Positions 42,505 through 50,720 of a DNA stretch of 57,266 nucleotides are shown piece by piece. The position numbers and the translations under genes are program-made. How positions within the stretch are numbered: the stretch's first letter is position 1; the number at the start of each line of letters is the position of its first letter. The notes under the pieces are model-generated. The model saw only the letters and a program-made list of their open reading frames with translations. It was not told where the DNA came from and ran no database searches. The stretch comes from Nocardia neocaledoniensis (GTDB taxonomy: Bacteria; Actinomycetota; Actinomycetes; Mycobacteriales; Mycobacteriaceae), in assembly GCF_029868625.1 (NCBI RefSeq), contig NZ_JARWOJ010000432.1:1-57266 (forward strand), written 5' to 3'.

Positions 42505-43500
42505 TCAGGACTTGTCGAAGCGGGTGTCGACGAAGGACTCGAAATCGACCTTGCCCGGAATGGCCTTGGCTTCGGTGAACGCGTCGGCGATCTGCTGCTC
42601 GGAGGCGATCACCTTGTCGTCCAACCTGATCGGCTCCTTGATGGACCGGGTCCAGGTGGTGCGGGAGGCGTCGACGCTGATCTGGGTGAGCTCGGCGTAC
42701 TTGGTCGACCACACGTCGAGATTCTCCGACGACCACCGGGTGGCGGCGGCATAGCGCTGGAAGAAGTCGGCGATGGCGGCGGACTTGCTCGCGTCGCGGA
42801 GTGCCTTGTTGCCGGCGGCCCAGAAGTTGTAGCCGTTGGCGGCCTGGTCGGCGGTGGCGATCGATGTGGCGCCGATCTCCTTCTCCGCGATGGCCGTGTA
42901 GGGATCCCAGGTGGCCCAGGCGTCCACGTCACCGCGGGTCAATGCCGCGTATCCGTCGGCGGGAGCGAGGTAGACCGGCTCGACGTCGCGCAGGGACAGA
43001 CCAGCCTTCTGCAACTGCAGCAGCAGGTTCGCGTTGGCGGAGCTGCCCTTGTAGACGGCGACCTTCTTGCCCTTCAACGCCGCGACCGAACCGATCGCCG
43101 AGTCCTTGCCGACCAGGATCGCGTCGCCCTTGCCGGTGGCCGCCAACGCTCCGACCACCTTCACGTCGGCGTCGGCCGCCGCCCCGAAGATCACCGGTGT
43201 ATTGCCGGTCTGGGCGATATCGATACCGCCCGCGCTGGCCGCCTCCACCAGCGGCAGACCTGCGGTGAAGGTGGAGAACTCGATCTTGTACGGCAGGTTC
43301 TCCAGCTGGCCGGACGCCTTCATCAGCACCTCGATCGAGATCGCCTTCTGGTCACCGACTTTCAGCGTCACGGTGCTCAGGTCGACCGGTCCCGATGGCG
43401 CGGCCTCGGTGGCCGCGTCGTCACCGCAGGCGCTCAGCGACAGCGTGGCGACGACGGCGAGGGCGAGCCCGGCCAGGCGGGACTTCGGAGTGCGTTTCAC
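42505..43500 (-). CDS. ABC transporter substrate-binding lipoprotein (SsuA/nitrate-sulfonate-taurine type)
   Basis: The 331-residue protein has a lipoprotein signal (RLAGLALAVVATLSL) with lipobox LSAC. The SsuA-like domain reads TLKVGDQKAISIEVLMKASG, AASAGGIDIAQTGNTPVIFG, KGKKVAVYKGSSANANLLLQ and ALTRGDVDAWATWDPYTAIA. It captures aliphatic sulfonates or a related anion for the membrane complex encoded upstream on the same strand (ssuC-ssuB-ssuA order). GTG 43500 is the start nearest the signal peptide. Nitrate or taurine are alternative substrates. No desulfonating monooxygenase gene is seen nearby. Confidence 0.88.
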   Translation of the reverse strand: MKRTPKSRLAGLALAVVATLSLSACGDDAATEAAPSGPVDLSTVTLKVGDQKAISIEVLMKASGQLENLPYKIEFSTFTAGLPLVEAASAGGIDIAQTGNTPVIFGAAADADVKVVGALAATGKGDAILVGKDSAIGSVAALKGKKVAVYKGSSANANLLLQLQKAGLSLRDVEPVYLAPADGYAALTRGDVDAWATWDPYTAIAEKEIGATSIATADQAANGYNFWAAGNKALRDASKSAAIADFFQRYAAATRWSSENLDVWSTKYAELTQISVDASRTTWTRSIKEPIRLDDKVIASEQQIADAFTEAKAIPGKVDFESFVDTRFDKS

Positions 43501-43537
43501 AACAACAACTTTCGTGCGATGGAGCGGAGGTTCCAGC

Positions 43538-44278
43538 TCAGTGCGTGACACCGAGCAGTGCGAGCAGGCGGGTCGCGTACCCGGCGACCTCGCCCGAGGC
43601 GGCGGTGCGCGGACGCGGCAGCTCGATCGGGACATCGGCGGCGATGCGGCCGTCGTCGAGTACGAGCACGCGGTCGGCCAGGGTGATCGCCTCGAGCACG
43701 TCGTGGGTCACCAGCAGCACGCCGAAGGCGCGCTGGGCGTGCAGCCCGAGCAGCAGCTCGTGCATGCCCAGGCGGGTCAGCGCGTCGAGCGCGCCGAATG
43801 GCTCGTCGAGCAGCAGCAGTGTCGGCTCGGCCACCAGCGCGCGGGCCAGCGCCGCACGCTGGGCCTCGCCGCCGGACAGGGTGAGCGGCCACGCGTCGGC
43901 GCGTTCCCCGAGGCCGACCTCGGCGAGCAGGTCGCGCGCGGCCTGCTCGTCGGCGCGCCGGTTCCGCGGCCTCGGTCTGCCGAGGGCGACGTTGCGCACC
44001 ACCGGTTGCCAGGGAATGAGGCGCGGTTCCTGGAAGACGATCGTCGGTGTTCCCGCGACGGAAACCTCACCGCGCGTCGCCGTGTCGAGGCCGCCGAGGA
44101 TGCGCAGCAGGGTGGACTTGCCCGATCCGCTGCGCCCGACCAGGGCGACGATCTCGCCCGCGCCGATCTCGAGCTCGATCCCGTCGAGCACGGTGCGATC
44201 GCCGAAACTCTTGCGCAGACCGGTGACCCGGGCAGCGGCCACGCGCTCGGGCTGGGTGGTGACAGTGGCAGCGGTCAT
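43538..44278 (-). CDS. ABC transporter ATP-binding protein (SsuB-like)
   Basis: The 246-residue ATPase has Walker A VGRSGSGKSTLLRILGGL, a Q-loop (TIVFQEPRLIPW), the signature LSGGEAQRAALARAL and Walker B LLLLDEPFGALDALTR, then the switch His in LLVTHDVLEAITLADRVLVL. It is short relative to many relatives because the segment after Walker A is compact (RGEVSVAGTPTIVFQEPR). It powers import together with the permease encoded upstream and the lipoprotein downstream; gaps are 91 and 37 bases. All three genes read leftward as one operon. Confidence 0.92.
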   Translation of the reverse strand: MTAATVTTQPERVAAARVTGLRKSFGDRTVLDGIELEIGAGEIVALVGRSGSGKSTLLRILGGLDTATRGEVSVAGTPTIVFQEPRLIPWQPVVRNVALGRPRPRNRRADEQAARDLLAEVGLGERADAWPLTLSGGEAQRAALARALVAEPTLLLLDEPFGALDALTRLGMHELLLGLHAQRAFGVLLVTHDVLEAITLADRVLVLDDGRIAADVPIELPRPRTAASGEVAGYATRLLALLGVTH

Positions 44279-44369
44279 GGTGTGGACCTCACGATCGGGC
44301 GGCGGATGGCTGTCGGTCGAGCACGGGACGGGGTGTGTCCCGGGTCGACGGGGTCGGTACGGGTGGGTA

Positions 44370-45176
44370 TCAGCGCGACATGGCGGGACGCCACCGCAGC
44401 GCGCGGCGTTCGAGCACGCGCACGATCGAGTCGGTGAGCAGGCCGAGCAGGCTGTAGATCACCAGGCCGAACACCACGATGTCGGTGCGCAGGAACTCGC
44501 GCGCGTTGTTGACCACGAAGCCCAATCCCGCACTGGCGTTGATCTGTTCGGCCACGATCAGCGAGAGCCACGCGATGCCGAGACTCTGCCGCGCGCCGAC
44601 CAGGATCTGCGGCAGCGCGCCGGGCAGGATCAGCAGCCGCAGCCGCTCGGCCAGGCCGAGGTGCAGTGCGTCGCTGAGCTCGAGCAGTTTGGGGTCGAGC
44701 TGGCGGATGCCGGAATAGGTGTTGAGGTACAGCGGGAAGAACACGCCGAGCGCGACGAGGTAGATCTTGGGTTCCTCGCCGATCCCGAACCAGATGATGA
44801 ACAGCGGGATCAGCCCGAACAGCGGAATCGTGCGGATCATCTGCAACGGCGGGTCGACGGCGTATTCACCGATCCGGCTCAGCCCGGCGAGTACACCGAG
44901 CGCGAGCGCCAGCACCGCGCCGAGCACGAAGCCGTACAGCGCGCGCTGGCCGGAGATCAGCAGGGCCTCTCCGAGCTGCCCGGACCGGTAGGTCTCGAGG
45001 CCCGCGTCGAGCACGGCGGACGGGGCGGGCAGCTTCTTGGCCGGTATCCAGCCGCTGGTGCTGCCGACCTGCCAGACGATCAGCAGCAGGATCGGCGAGA
45101 TCGCCCGGAGGAACCCCGTGCGACGGTACAGCGGGGTCCGTCGCGCGCCGGTTTCGGTGGGTTTCGCCAACAGCAT
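44370..45176 (-). CDS. ABC transporter permease (SsuC-like)
   Basis: The 268-residue permease has five or six membrane segments (ISPILLLIVWQVGSTSGW, LYGFVLGAVLALALGVLAGL, IPLFGLIPLFIIWFGIGEEP, GIAWLSLIVAEQINASAGLG, IVVFGLVIYSLLGLLTDSIV). The EAA-like loop that contacts the ATPase lies near LAERLRLLILPGALPQILVG. It is the first gene of the leftward uptake operon. ATG 45176 begins LLAKPTETGARR, a typical cytoplasmic N-terminus. The substrate class follows from the SsuA-like partner: sulfonates, taurine or nitrate. Confidence 0.92.
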   Translation of the reverse strand: MLLAKPTETGARRTPLYRRTGFLRAISPILLLIVWQVGSTSGWIPAKKLPAPSAVLDAGLETYRSGQLGEALLISGQRALYGFVLGAVLALALGVLAGLSRIGEYAVDPPLQMIRTIPLFGLIPLFIIWFGIGEEPKIYLVALGVFFPLYLNTYSGIRQLDPKLLELSDALHLGLAERLRLLILPGALPQILVGARQSLGIAWLSLIVAEQINASAGLGFVVNNAREFLRTDIVVFGLVIYSLLGLLTDSIVRVLERRALRWRPAMSR

Positions 45177-45233
45177 GCGTGCATGGTGCCCGCCCGGCCG
45201 CGCCCGCCGACAGGGTTCGAATCAGCTCGAGGC

Positions 45234-45644
45234 TTACTCCGCCCGGCTCGAGATCTGCTGCACTCCCCACTCGTTGCCGTCGGGATCACTGAAGAACACG
45301 AAGCCGACATTGTCGAGCGGATGCGGGGTGGGCCGCGGATTCTTACCGATCTCGCGCACCTCGGTGACCTCGACACCGCGCGCCACCAGTTCCGCGTGCG
45401 CCTGTTCGATATCCGGGACGACGAGCTGGAGTCCCTTCAGCGAACCGGGCGGCATCTCGGGCACCGCGCCCTTGCCGATGACGATCGAACAGCCCGACCC
45501 AGGCGGGGTGAGCTGCACGATGCGGACGTCGTCGGAGATCACGGTGTCGTGGTCGACGGCGAAGCCGAGCTTGTCGGCGTAGAACGCTTTGGCCCGGTCG
45601 ATGTCGGAGACCGGGACGATCACCACTTCCAAGGTCCAGTTCAC
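45234..45644 (-). CDS. VOC-family (glyoxalase/bleomycin resistance-like) protein
   Basis: This 136-residue protein has the paired beta-alpha-beta-beta-beta units of the vicinal oxygen chelate fold: LEVVIVPVSDIDRAKAFYAD, KLGFAVDHDTVISDDVRIVQ, LQLVVPDIEQAHAELVARGV and NVGFVFFSDPDGNEWGVQQI. The family binds a metal or hydrophobic ligand and includes glyoxalases, dioxygenases and drug-binding proteins. The GTG start at 45644 gives exactly one VOC domain. Longer frames are without homology. It lies between the transporter operon and a TetR gene on the same strand; its substrate is unknown. Confidence 0.87.
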   Translation of the reverse strand: MNWTLEVVIVPVSDIDRAKAFYADKLGFAVDHDTVISDDVRIVQLTPPGSGCSIVIGKGAVPEMPPGSLKGLQLVVPDIEQAHAELVARGVEVTEVREIGKNPRPTPHPLDNVGFVFFSDPDGNEWGVQQISSRAE

Positions 45645-45694
45645 GCGTTCGAGTCTGCCACCGGTGGGGCCGTGGCGTCGCCCGAACGGCCAGC

Positions 45695-46342
45695 TCAGCC
45701 CCGGTATTCCCACCGCCACGCGTATTCGCCGTCGGCGGGCGGTGGGCCGGGTAACTCGCCCTCGGCGGTCATCCCGTCGAGCAGCAGGGCCAGCACCCGC
45801 TGACGCAGCTGCGCCGTGCGCGCCGGATCGGGCATGGTGACGGCGGCGCAGGCCTCCAGCAGCAGGCCGAGGTCCTGCGCGCCGACATCGGATCGCAGCC
45901 GGCCGCTCGCGTGGGCCCGGCGCACCAGCTCCGCGGTGACTTCGCCGGAGTGCGTGACGTCGGGCAGCATCGATTCGTCGGGCGGGAAGGTGCCCGCGAG
46001 CTTCACCGTCAGCGAGTGCACGTCGGCCTCGACGACCCGCCGCAGGAAGCCGACGAAGCCGCGCCAGCCGTCCGGATCCGCCAGCGCCGCATCGGCTTCG
46101 GCGTTGTAGCGGCGCAGGCCCTCGTGGCACAGCGTGCGCAGCAGCACCTCCTTGCTCGGATAGCGGCGATAGAGGGCGCTGATCCCGACACCCGCCCTGG
46201 TCGCGACGGCCGCGATCGGCGCGCTCGGATCGTCGAGGAAGACCGCGCGAGCGGCCTCCAGGATGAGGCCGTCGTTGCGCGCGGCCTGCGCCTTGCGGCC
46301 GGGTAGCCGGGGCTGAGCTGGGGTTTCGGTCTTGTTCGGCAT
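45695..46342 (-). CDS. TetR-family regulator divergent from epoxide hydrolase
   Basis: The 215-residue protein has a TetR HTH (ARNDGLILEAARAVFLDDPS, IAAVATRAGVGISALYRRYP, SKEVLLRTLC) and a ligand domain with SLTVKLAGTFPPDESMLPDV. ATG 46342 starts PNKTETPAQPRLPGRK, a basic N-terminal arm. It diverges from the epoxide hydrolase gene over 90 bases that contain an AACGGA/TCCGTT palindrome and a repeated TTGAAAC-GAA motif. It is therefore the likely repressor of the hydrolase and of itself. Confidence 0.9.
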   Translation of the reverse strand: MPNKTETPAQPRLPGRKAQAARNDGLILEAARAVFLDDPSAPIAAVATRAGVGISALYRRYPSKEVLLRTLCHEGLRRYNAEADAALADPDGWRGFVGFLRRVVEADVHSLTVKLAGTFPPDESMLPDVTHSGEVTAELVRRAHASGRLRSDVGAQDLGLLLEACAAVTMPDPARTAQLRQRVLALLLDGMTAEGELPGPPPADGEYAWRWEYRG

Positions 46343-46359
46343 GAATATCAGCCTACCAC

Positions 46360-46399
46360 TTGAAACGGAATAATCCGTTCTGATACGTTTGAAACAGAA
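46360..46399. promoter_or_regulatory. Candidate TetR operator before the epoxide hydrolase gene
   Basis: AACGGA (46364-46369) and TCCGTT (46374-46379) are inverted around ATAA. TTGAAACGGAA (46360-46370) is repeated as TTGAAACAGAA (46389-46399), 29 bp away. The sites lie in the 90-base divergent gap, 34-73 bases before the hydrolase start. Confidence 0.62.
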
Positions 46400-46432
46400 C
46401 GAAGCATTCCGCTCCAACGAAGAGGATTCGAC

Positions 46433-47578
46433 ATGACCGCCACGGCCACCATCACCCCCTTCCGCATCGACGTCCCGCAGGCCCAGCTCGACGATCTCGC
46501 CGCCCGGCTGCGCGGCGCGCTCTACCCCGACGAGCTGCCGGGCGTCGGCGACGCCTACGGCGTCCCGGCGGGCCGGGTGCGGACGCTGGCGCAGTACTGG
46601 CTCGAGGAGTTCGACTGGCGCGCACTGGAATCCGAGCTCAATGCCTACCCGCAGTTCACCACCGAGATCGAGGGCGAGGACATCCACTTCCTGCACATCC
46701 GGTCCTCGCGCCCCGACGCGACGCCGGTGATCCTCACCCACGGCTGGCCCGGCTCGATCCTGGAATACCTCGACGTGATCGCCCCGCTGACCGAGCCGGA
46801 ATCGGCCGAGGACCCGGCCTTCCACCTGGTCATTCCCTCGCTGCCCGGTTTCGGGTTCTCCGGCCCGACCCGCAGCACCGGCTGGAACCGCTACCGCACC
46901 GCCCGCGCCTGGGCCGAGCTGATGGCGCGCCTCGGCTACGAGCGCTACGGCGCCATCGGCAACGACGGCGGCTCGATGGTCTCGCCGGAGATCGGACGGA
47001 TCGCGCCGGAGCATGTGATCGGCGTGCACGTCACCCAGCTGTTCTCGTTCCCGTCCGGCGACCCGGCCGAATTCGAGAACCTGTCGGAGGCCGACATGGC
47101 CGCGCTGGGGCACCTGCAGTGGTTCCACGAGAACAAGATGTCGTTCAACACCCTGCACAGCCAGCAGCCGCAGACACTGGCCTACGCCCTCGCCGATTCG
47201 CCGCTCGGCCTGCTCGGCTGGAATTCCCAGCTGTTCGGCGAATCGCTCGACGCCCAGTTCGTCGTCGCCAACGTGGCGCTGTACTGGCTCACCCGGACCG
47301 CGGGCTCCTCGCTGCGCTTCTACTACGAGGACGCGCACGCCACCGAGCACCCGACCGAGCCGACCGTGGTGCCGACCGGATTGGCGATGTTCGCCGGCGA
47401 CTTCCAGTCGATCCGCCGCTTCGCCGAGCGCGACCACGGCAATATCGTCAGCTGGAATTCCTACGACACCGCCGCGGCCTCCGGCGGCGCGAACGACGCG
47501 GCCGGACACTACGCCGCGCACGAGGCGCCCGAGGTCCTCGTCGGCGACATCCGCCGATTCTTCGCCGCTCTGCGCTGA
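46433..47578 (+). CDS. Epoxide hydrolase (alpha/beta hydrolase)
   Basis: The enzyme adds water to epoxides. Its 381 residues include the typical epoxide-hydrolase N-terminal region (FRIDVPQAQLDDLAARLRGA), the oxyanion motif THGWPGSILEYL, the nucleophile Asp178 in GNDGGSMVSPEIGR, LPGFGFSGPT, and the catalytic His363 in YAAHEAPEVL. This layout matches the microsomal-type or EphG-like hydrolases found in many actinomycetes. ATG 46433 follows AGAGGA. The divergent TetR suggests induction by a xenobiotic or terpene epoxide. A strong inverted repeat separates it from the convergent COG0523 gene. Confidence 0.92.
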   Translation: MTATATITPFRIDVPQAQLDDLAARLRGALYPDELPGVGDAYGVPAGRVRTLAQYWLEEFDWRALESELNAYPQFTTEIEGEDIHFLHIRSSRPDATPVILTHGWPGSILEYLDVIAPLTEPESAEDPAFHLVIPSLPGFGFSGPTRSTGWNRYRTARAWAELMARLGYERYGAIGNDGGSMVSPEIGRIAPEHVIGVHVTQLFSFPSGDPAEFENLSEADMAALGHLQWFHENKMSFNTLHSQQPQTLAYALADSPLGLLGWNSQLFGESLDAQFVVANVALYWLTRTAGSSLRFYYEDAHATEHPTEPTVVPTGLAMFAGDFQSIRRFAERDHGNIVSWNSYDTAAASGGANDAAGHYAAHEAPEVLVGDIRRFFAALR

Positions 47579-47590
47579 CCGCGCCTCGGT

Positions 47591-47631
47591 GCCGCGGCCC
47601 ACGCTCCCCTCATCGGTGCGTGGGTCGCGGC
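47591..47631. terminator. Bidirectional terminator hairpin
   Basis: CCGCGGCCCACGC (47592-47604) pairs with GCGTGGGTCGCGG (47618-47630) with one G-T mismatch, plus an outer G-C pair, in the gap between two convergent genes. The loop is 13 bases. CCCTTTC follows on the plus strand. Confidence 0.7.
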
Positions 47632-47682
47632 CCTTTCGAATCATGCACCAGCGCAGGGTGATACGCGCACCAAAGGGGGCAA

Positions 47683-48831
47683 TCAGTGGTGTTCGTGCAG
47701 GTCACCCCAGGCGGGGAACGGATCGGCGTAGGCCGCCCAGCCCGCCGGACCCGCGGCGAACTCGGCATCGGTGAGCAGCGCGGCGTCGAGTTCGCGGCGC
47801 ACCGCGGCCGCGTCGAGGCGCACGCCGATGAAGACGATCTCCTGCCCGGCGGGCACGTCGAGGGAGGACCACCACGCACCCGGCTCGAAGGTCAGATTCG
47901 GCCCCGCCTGCGACCAGATCGCGGCCAGTTCGGGGCGACTGGCGATCCAGCAGAAGCCCTTGCTGCGCAACATTCCCCGCAGCGTGGACAGCGCGTCGCC
48001 GAGGCGCTCCGGATGGAACGGCCGGTCGGCGGTGTAGGTGAGGCTGCTGATCCCGTACTCCTCGGTCTCGGGCGTGTGCCCGCCGGCCAGCTCCTCGGCC
48101 CAGCCCTCCGCCTCGGCGGCGACCACCGGGTTGTAACGGCCGGTGCCGAGCACCTCGCCCAGGTCGACGACGCCGCGTTCGGTGCGCAGGATGTGGGCGC
48201 GGGGGTTGAGCCTGCGGATCGTCGCCTCGACGGTGGCCGCGGCGTTCGCGCTCACCAGGTCGGTCTTGTTGATCAGCAGCACGTCGGCGAACTCCACCTG
48301 GTCGACCAGCAGGTCGGCGATGGTGCGCGAATCCCCCTCGCCCGCTTCGAGTTCCCGTTCGGCCAGGGCCTGGCCCTTGACCAGCTCGGCCAGGAAGGTC
48401 GAGGCGTCGACGACGGTCACCATGGTGTCGAGACGGGCGATGTCGCCGAGGCGGAAGCCGTCCTCGAACTCCCAGTCGAAGGTGGCGGCCACCGGCATCG
48501 GCTCGGAGATTCCGGTCGACTCGATCACCAGCTGGTCGAACCGGCCGTCGCGGGCCAGCCGCGCGACCGCCTCGATCAGGTCCTCGCGCAGGGTGCAGCA
48601 GATGCAACCGTTGGTGAGCTCGACGAGCTTCTCCTCGGTGCGGTCCAGGTGGCCCTGCCCCGCGACCAGCGCCGCGTCGATGTTCACCTCGCTCATGTCG
48701 TTGACGATCACCGCGACGCGGCGGCCGTCCCGGTTGGCGAGGATGTGGTTGAGCAGCGTGGTCTTGCCCGCGCCGAGGAAGCCGGACAGCACGGTGACGG
48801 GCAGGTTCGCGAGGGAGTCGGAGTTGGTCAC
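47683..48831 (-). CDS. COG0523 GTP-binding protein (CobW/ZigA-like metallochaperone)
   Basis: The 382-residue G3E GTPase has Walker A SGFLGAGKTTLLNHIL, the metal-binding CICC motif (NGCICCTLRED), ESTGISEP, the base-specificity motif NKTD, and a C-terminal CobW-C domain ending in EWGDLHEHH-like His-rich residues (WGDLHEHH). Relatives insert or ration zinc during starvation. A Zur-like 19-bp palindrome lies four bases before its GTG, so it is probably repressed when zinc is plentiful. A -10-like TATCAT in that box suggests a leaderless message. The gene has no cobalamin neighbours, which argues against a CobW role in B12 synthesis. Confidence 0.9.
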   Translation of the reverse strand: MTNSDSLANLPVTVLSGFLGAGKTTLLNHILANRDGRRVAVIVNDMSEVNIDAALVAGQGHLDRTEEKLVELTNGCICCTLREDLIEAVARLARDGRFDQLVIESTGISEPMPVAATFDWEFEDGFRLGDIARLDTMVTVVDASTFLAELVKGQALAERELEAGEGDSRTIADLLVDQVEFADVLLINKTDLVSANAAATVEATIRRLNPRAHILRTERGVVDLGEVLGTGRYNPVVAAEAEGWAEELAGGHTPETEEYGISSLTYTADRPFHPERLGDALSTLRGMLRSKGFCWIASRPELAAIWSQAGPNLTFEPGAWWSSLDVPAGQEIVFIGVRLDAAAVRRELDAALLTDAEFAAGPAGWAAYADPFPAWGDLHEHH

Positions 48832-48836
48832 GGGTT

Positions 48837-48855
48837 AATGATAATGGTTTTCATT
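48837..48855. promoter_or_regulatory. Zur-like box before the COG0523 gene
   Basis: AATGATAATGGTTTTCATT has inverted arms AATGA/TCATT and inner AA/TT pairs around a 19-bp centre, like actinobacterial Zur boxes. It overlaps a minus-strand TATCAT placed seven bases before the GTG at 48831. The identity as a Zur site is inferred from its form and from the downstream gene family. Confidence 0.75.
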
Positions 48856-48908
48856 TGCTAATGGCGGGTGGGGTCTCGAAATCGGACACGCGGTCGTAGG
48901 GTTGGAGC

Positions 48909-49757
48909 GTGAAGATGCTGCCGCTGACCCCCGATGGCCAGACCCCCGTTCGCGCGCTCACCATCGCGGGCACCGACTCCGGTGGCGGCGCCGGTATCCA
49001 GGCCGACTCGCGCACGATGGCACTGTGCGGCGTGCACGCGTGCGTGGCGGTGGCCGCGGTGACGGTGCAGAACACGGTGGGCGTCAGCGGTTTTCACGAG
49101 ATCCCGCCGCACATCGTGGCCGATCAGGTGCGGGTGGTGGTGCGCGATATCGGGATCGGGGCGGCCAAGACCGGCATGCTCGCCTCCACCGCGATCATCG
49201 AGGCCGTGGCCGGGGTGTGCCGCGAGGTCGGGATCGGGCGCGACGCGGCGGTACCGCTCGTCGTCGATCCGGTCGCCGCCTCCATGCACGGCGACCCACT
49301 GCTGCACGCCGAAGCGCTCGACGCGGTGCGCAATACGCTCATCCCGCTGGCGACGGTGGTGACCCCGAATCTCGACGAGGTCCGGCTGATCACCGGCATC
49401 GAGGTCGTCGACGACCCCACCGCGCGCAAAGCCGCCGAGGCGCTGCACGCGCTCGGCGCCCAGTGGGCGATCGTCAAGGGCGGACACCTGCGGTCCTCGG
49501 AGGTGAGCACCGACCTGCTCTACGACGGCGACACCTTCCGCGAGTTCACCGCGCCGCGCATCGCCACCGGCAACGATCACGGCGGCGGTGACACCCTGGC
49601 CGCGGCCATCGCCAGCGCGCTGGCCAACGGCTACTCCGTGCCCGACGCCGTCGCCTTCGCCAAGGAGTGGACCTATCGCTGCCTGGCCGCCTCCTACGAT
49701 CTCGGCGCGGGCCACGGCCCCGTTTCACCGCTGTGGCGGTTGCGCGCCGACGCCTAG
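48909..49757 (+). CDS. thiD: Hydroxymethylpyrimidine/phosphomethylpyrimidine kinase ThiD
   Basis: ThiD phosphorylates HMP and then HMP-P to HMP-PP for thiamine synthesis. The 282-residue ribokinase-fold protein has ALTIAGTDSGGGAGIQADSR near the start, TVGVSGFHEIPP, KTGMLASTAIIEAV, VDPVAASMHGDPLL, TPNLDEVRLITG, and the anion-hole/Asp region GNDHGGGDTLAAAIASALAN. The start is GTG 48909, 77 bases from the divergent COG0523 start. A T-tailed hairpin follows. I see no TPP riboswitch upstream, in contrast to thiC. Confidence 0.94.
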   Translation: MKMLPLTPDGQTPVRALTIAGTDSGGGAGIQADSRTMALCGVHACVAVAAVTVQNTVGVSGFHEIPPHIVADQVRVVVRDIGIGAAKTGMLASTAIIEAVAGVCREVGIGRDAAVPLVVDPVAASMHGDPLLHAEALDAVRNTLIPLATVVTPNLDEVRLITGIEVVDDPTARKAAEALHALGAQWAIVKGGHLRSSEVSTDLLYDGDTFREFTAPRIATGNDHGGGDTLAAAIASALANGYSVPDAVAFAKEWTYRCLAASYDLGAGHGPVSPLWRLRADA

Positions 49758-49848
49758 CGTGGCGTCGCGAACTTGTCGGTGGGCGGGTTCATACTGAACT
49801 CATCGCACCCCACCGGTTCCAACGACGTAGCCGGGAGAACAACGGAGT

Positions 49849-49870
49849 TCGCGCAGGGCGCGAGGTTTTT
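49849..49870 (+). terminator. Intrinsic terminator after thiD
   Basis: TCGCGC (49849-49854) and GCGCGA (49858-49863) form a stem with a 3-base loop, followed by GGTTTTT. It is one of few classical T-tailed terminators in the window. It abuts the end of the convergent TetR gene. Confidence 0.72.
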
Positions 49871-50589
49871 CAGCCGACAACGAAGGCGTCGCGCAGCGGC
49901 CGCGACGGGTCGATCGCGACCCCGTTGAACCGCGCGTGCGCCCGCGCCAGCGCCGAGATGCTCTCGGCGAGATAGTCGATGAACCGCTCCACCGGCATCG
50001 CCGAGACCTCGCGCTGATTGGCGCCGAGCCACCAGTCCGTGGCCGAGGCCACCGCGCCGAAAATCGAATAGTTCACCAGCTCGATCCCGGCCACGTCGAT
50101 CGACTCGGTCGGCAGCAGCCCGGCGAAGAATTCGGCGGCGCGCCGCGCGGACTGCCTGGCGGCGACCAGCGCGCGCTCGGTCTCCTTGGCCTGCTGGCTG
50201 AAGTGGCTGTGCAGCATGAAGCGGAAGACGTTCGGATGTTCCGACACCACCGCCACATACTCGGCGGCGGCCCGGTGCACGAGGTCGGCGACGGAATCGT
50301 CGGTGAGGTTCACGCCGGTGAGAATGCGCTCCCACAGCATGTCGCGCACGCGGTCGACGATCGCGTTGTAGAGGTCGGTCTTGTCCTCGAAGTGCCGGTA
50401 GAGCTTCGGCTTGGCGGCGCCCGCCTCCTTGGCGATGTCGCCCATGCTCACCTCGGGTCCGACCCGGTCGAGCGCGCGGAACGCGGCGTCGACGAATTCG
50501 GTCCGAACCCGCACCCGGTGTTCGCGCCACCGTTCGGTCCGCGCGTCGACCCGGCGGCCCTCGTCTGCCTTCCGGTAACCGCGCGTCAC
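49870..50589 (-). CDS. TetR/AcrR-family regulator
   Basis: The 239-residue protein has a long basic N-terminus (TRGYRKADEGRRVDARTERW) before the HTH (FVDAAFRALDRVGPEVSMGD, IAKEAGAAKPKLYRHFEDKT, DLYNAIVDR). Its ligand domain includes FMLHSHFSQQAKETERALVA. The N-terminal extension is usual for a mycobacterial subgroup of TetR proteins that regulate lipid or membrane genes. GTG 50589 is the likely start; the frame is open to 50736. It diverges from a methyltransferase gene, 131 bases apart. The target is unknown. Confidence 0.88.
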   Translation of the reverse strand: MTRGYRKADEGRRVDARTERWREHRVRVRTEFVDAAFRALDRVGPEVSMGDIAKEAGAAKPKLYRHFEDKTDLYNAIVDRVRDMLWERILTGVNLTDDSVADLVHRAAAEYVAVVSEHPNVFRFMLHSHFSQQAKETERALVAARQSARRAAEFFAGLLPTESIDVAGIELVNYSIFGAVASATDWWLGANQREVSAMPVERFIDYLAESISALARAHARFNGVAIDPSRPLRDAFVVG

Positions 50590-50720
50590 GGCCAGAAGCT
50601 TATTGGCGTGGTCGACCTGGGGTGTTGCCGGGTCAGACTTTGCCGGAACGGCAATTTTTCTTGCGTGTTTTCGCGCGGGTGACGGACCATCGAATCGTCC
50701 CCGATCGACAAGGAGCACCG

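Noticed and set aside
48832..48908. TPP riboswitch before thiD
   Set aside because: The 77-base gap has no CTGAGA-like core or aptamer helices; the only structure is the Zur-like palindrome.
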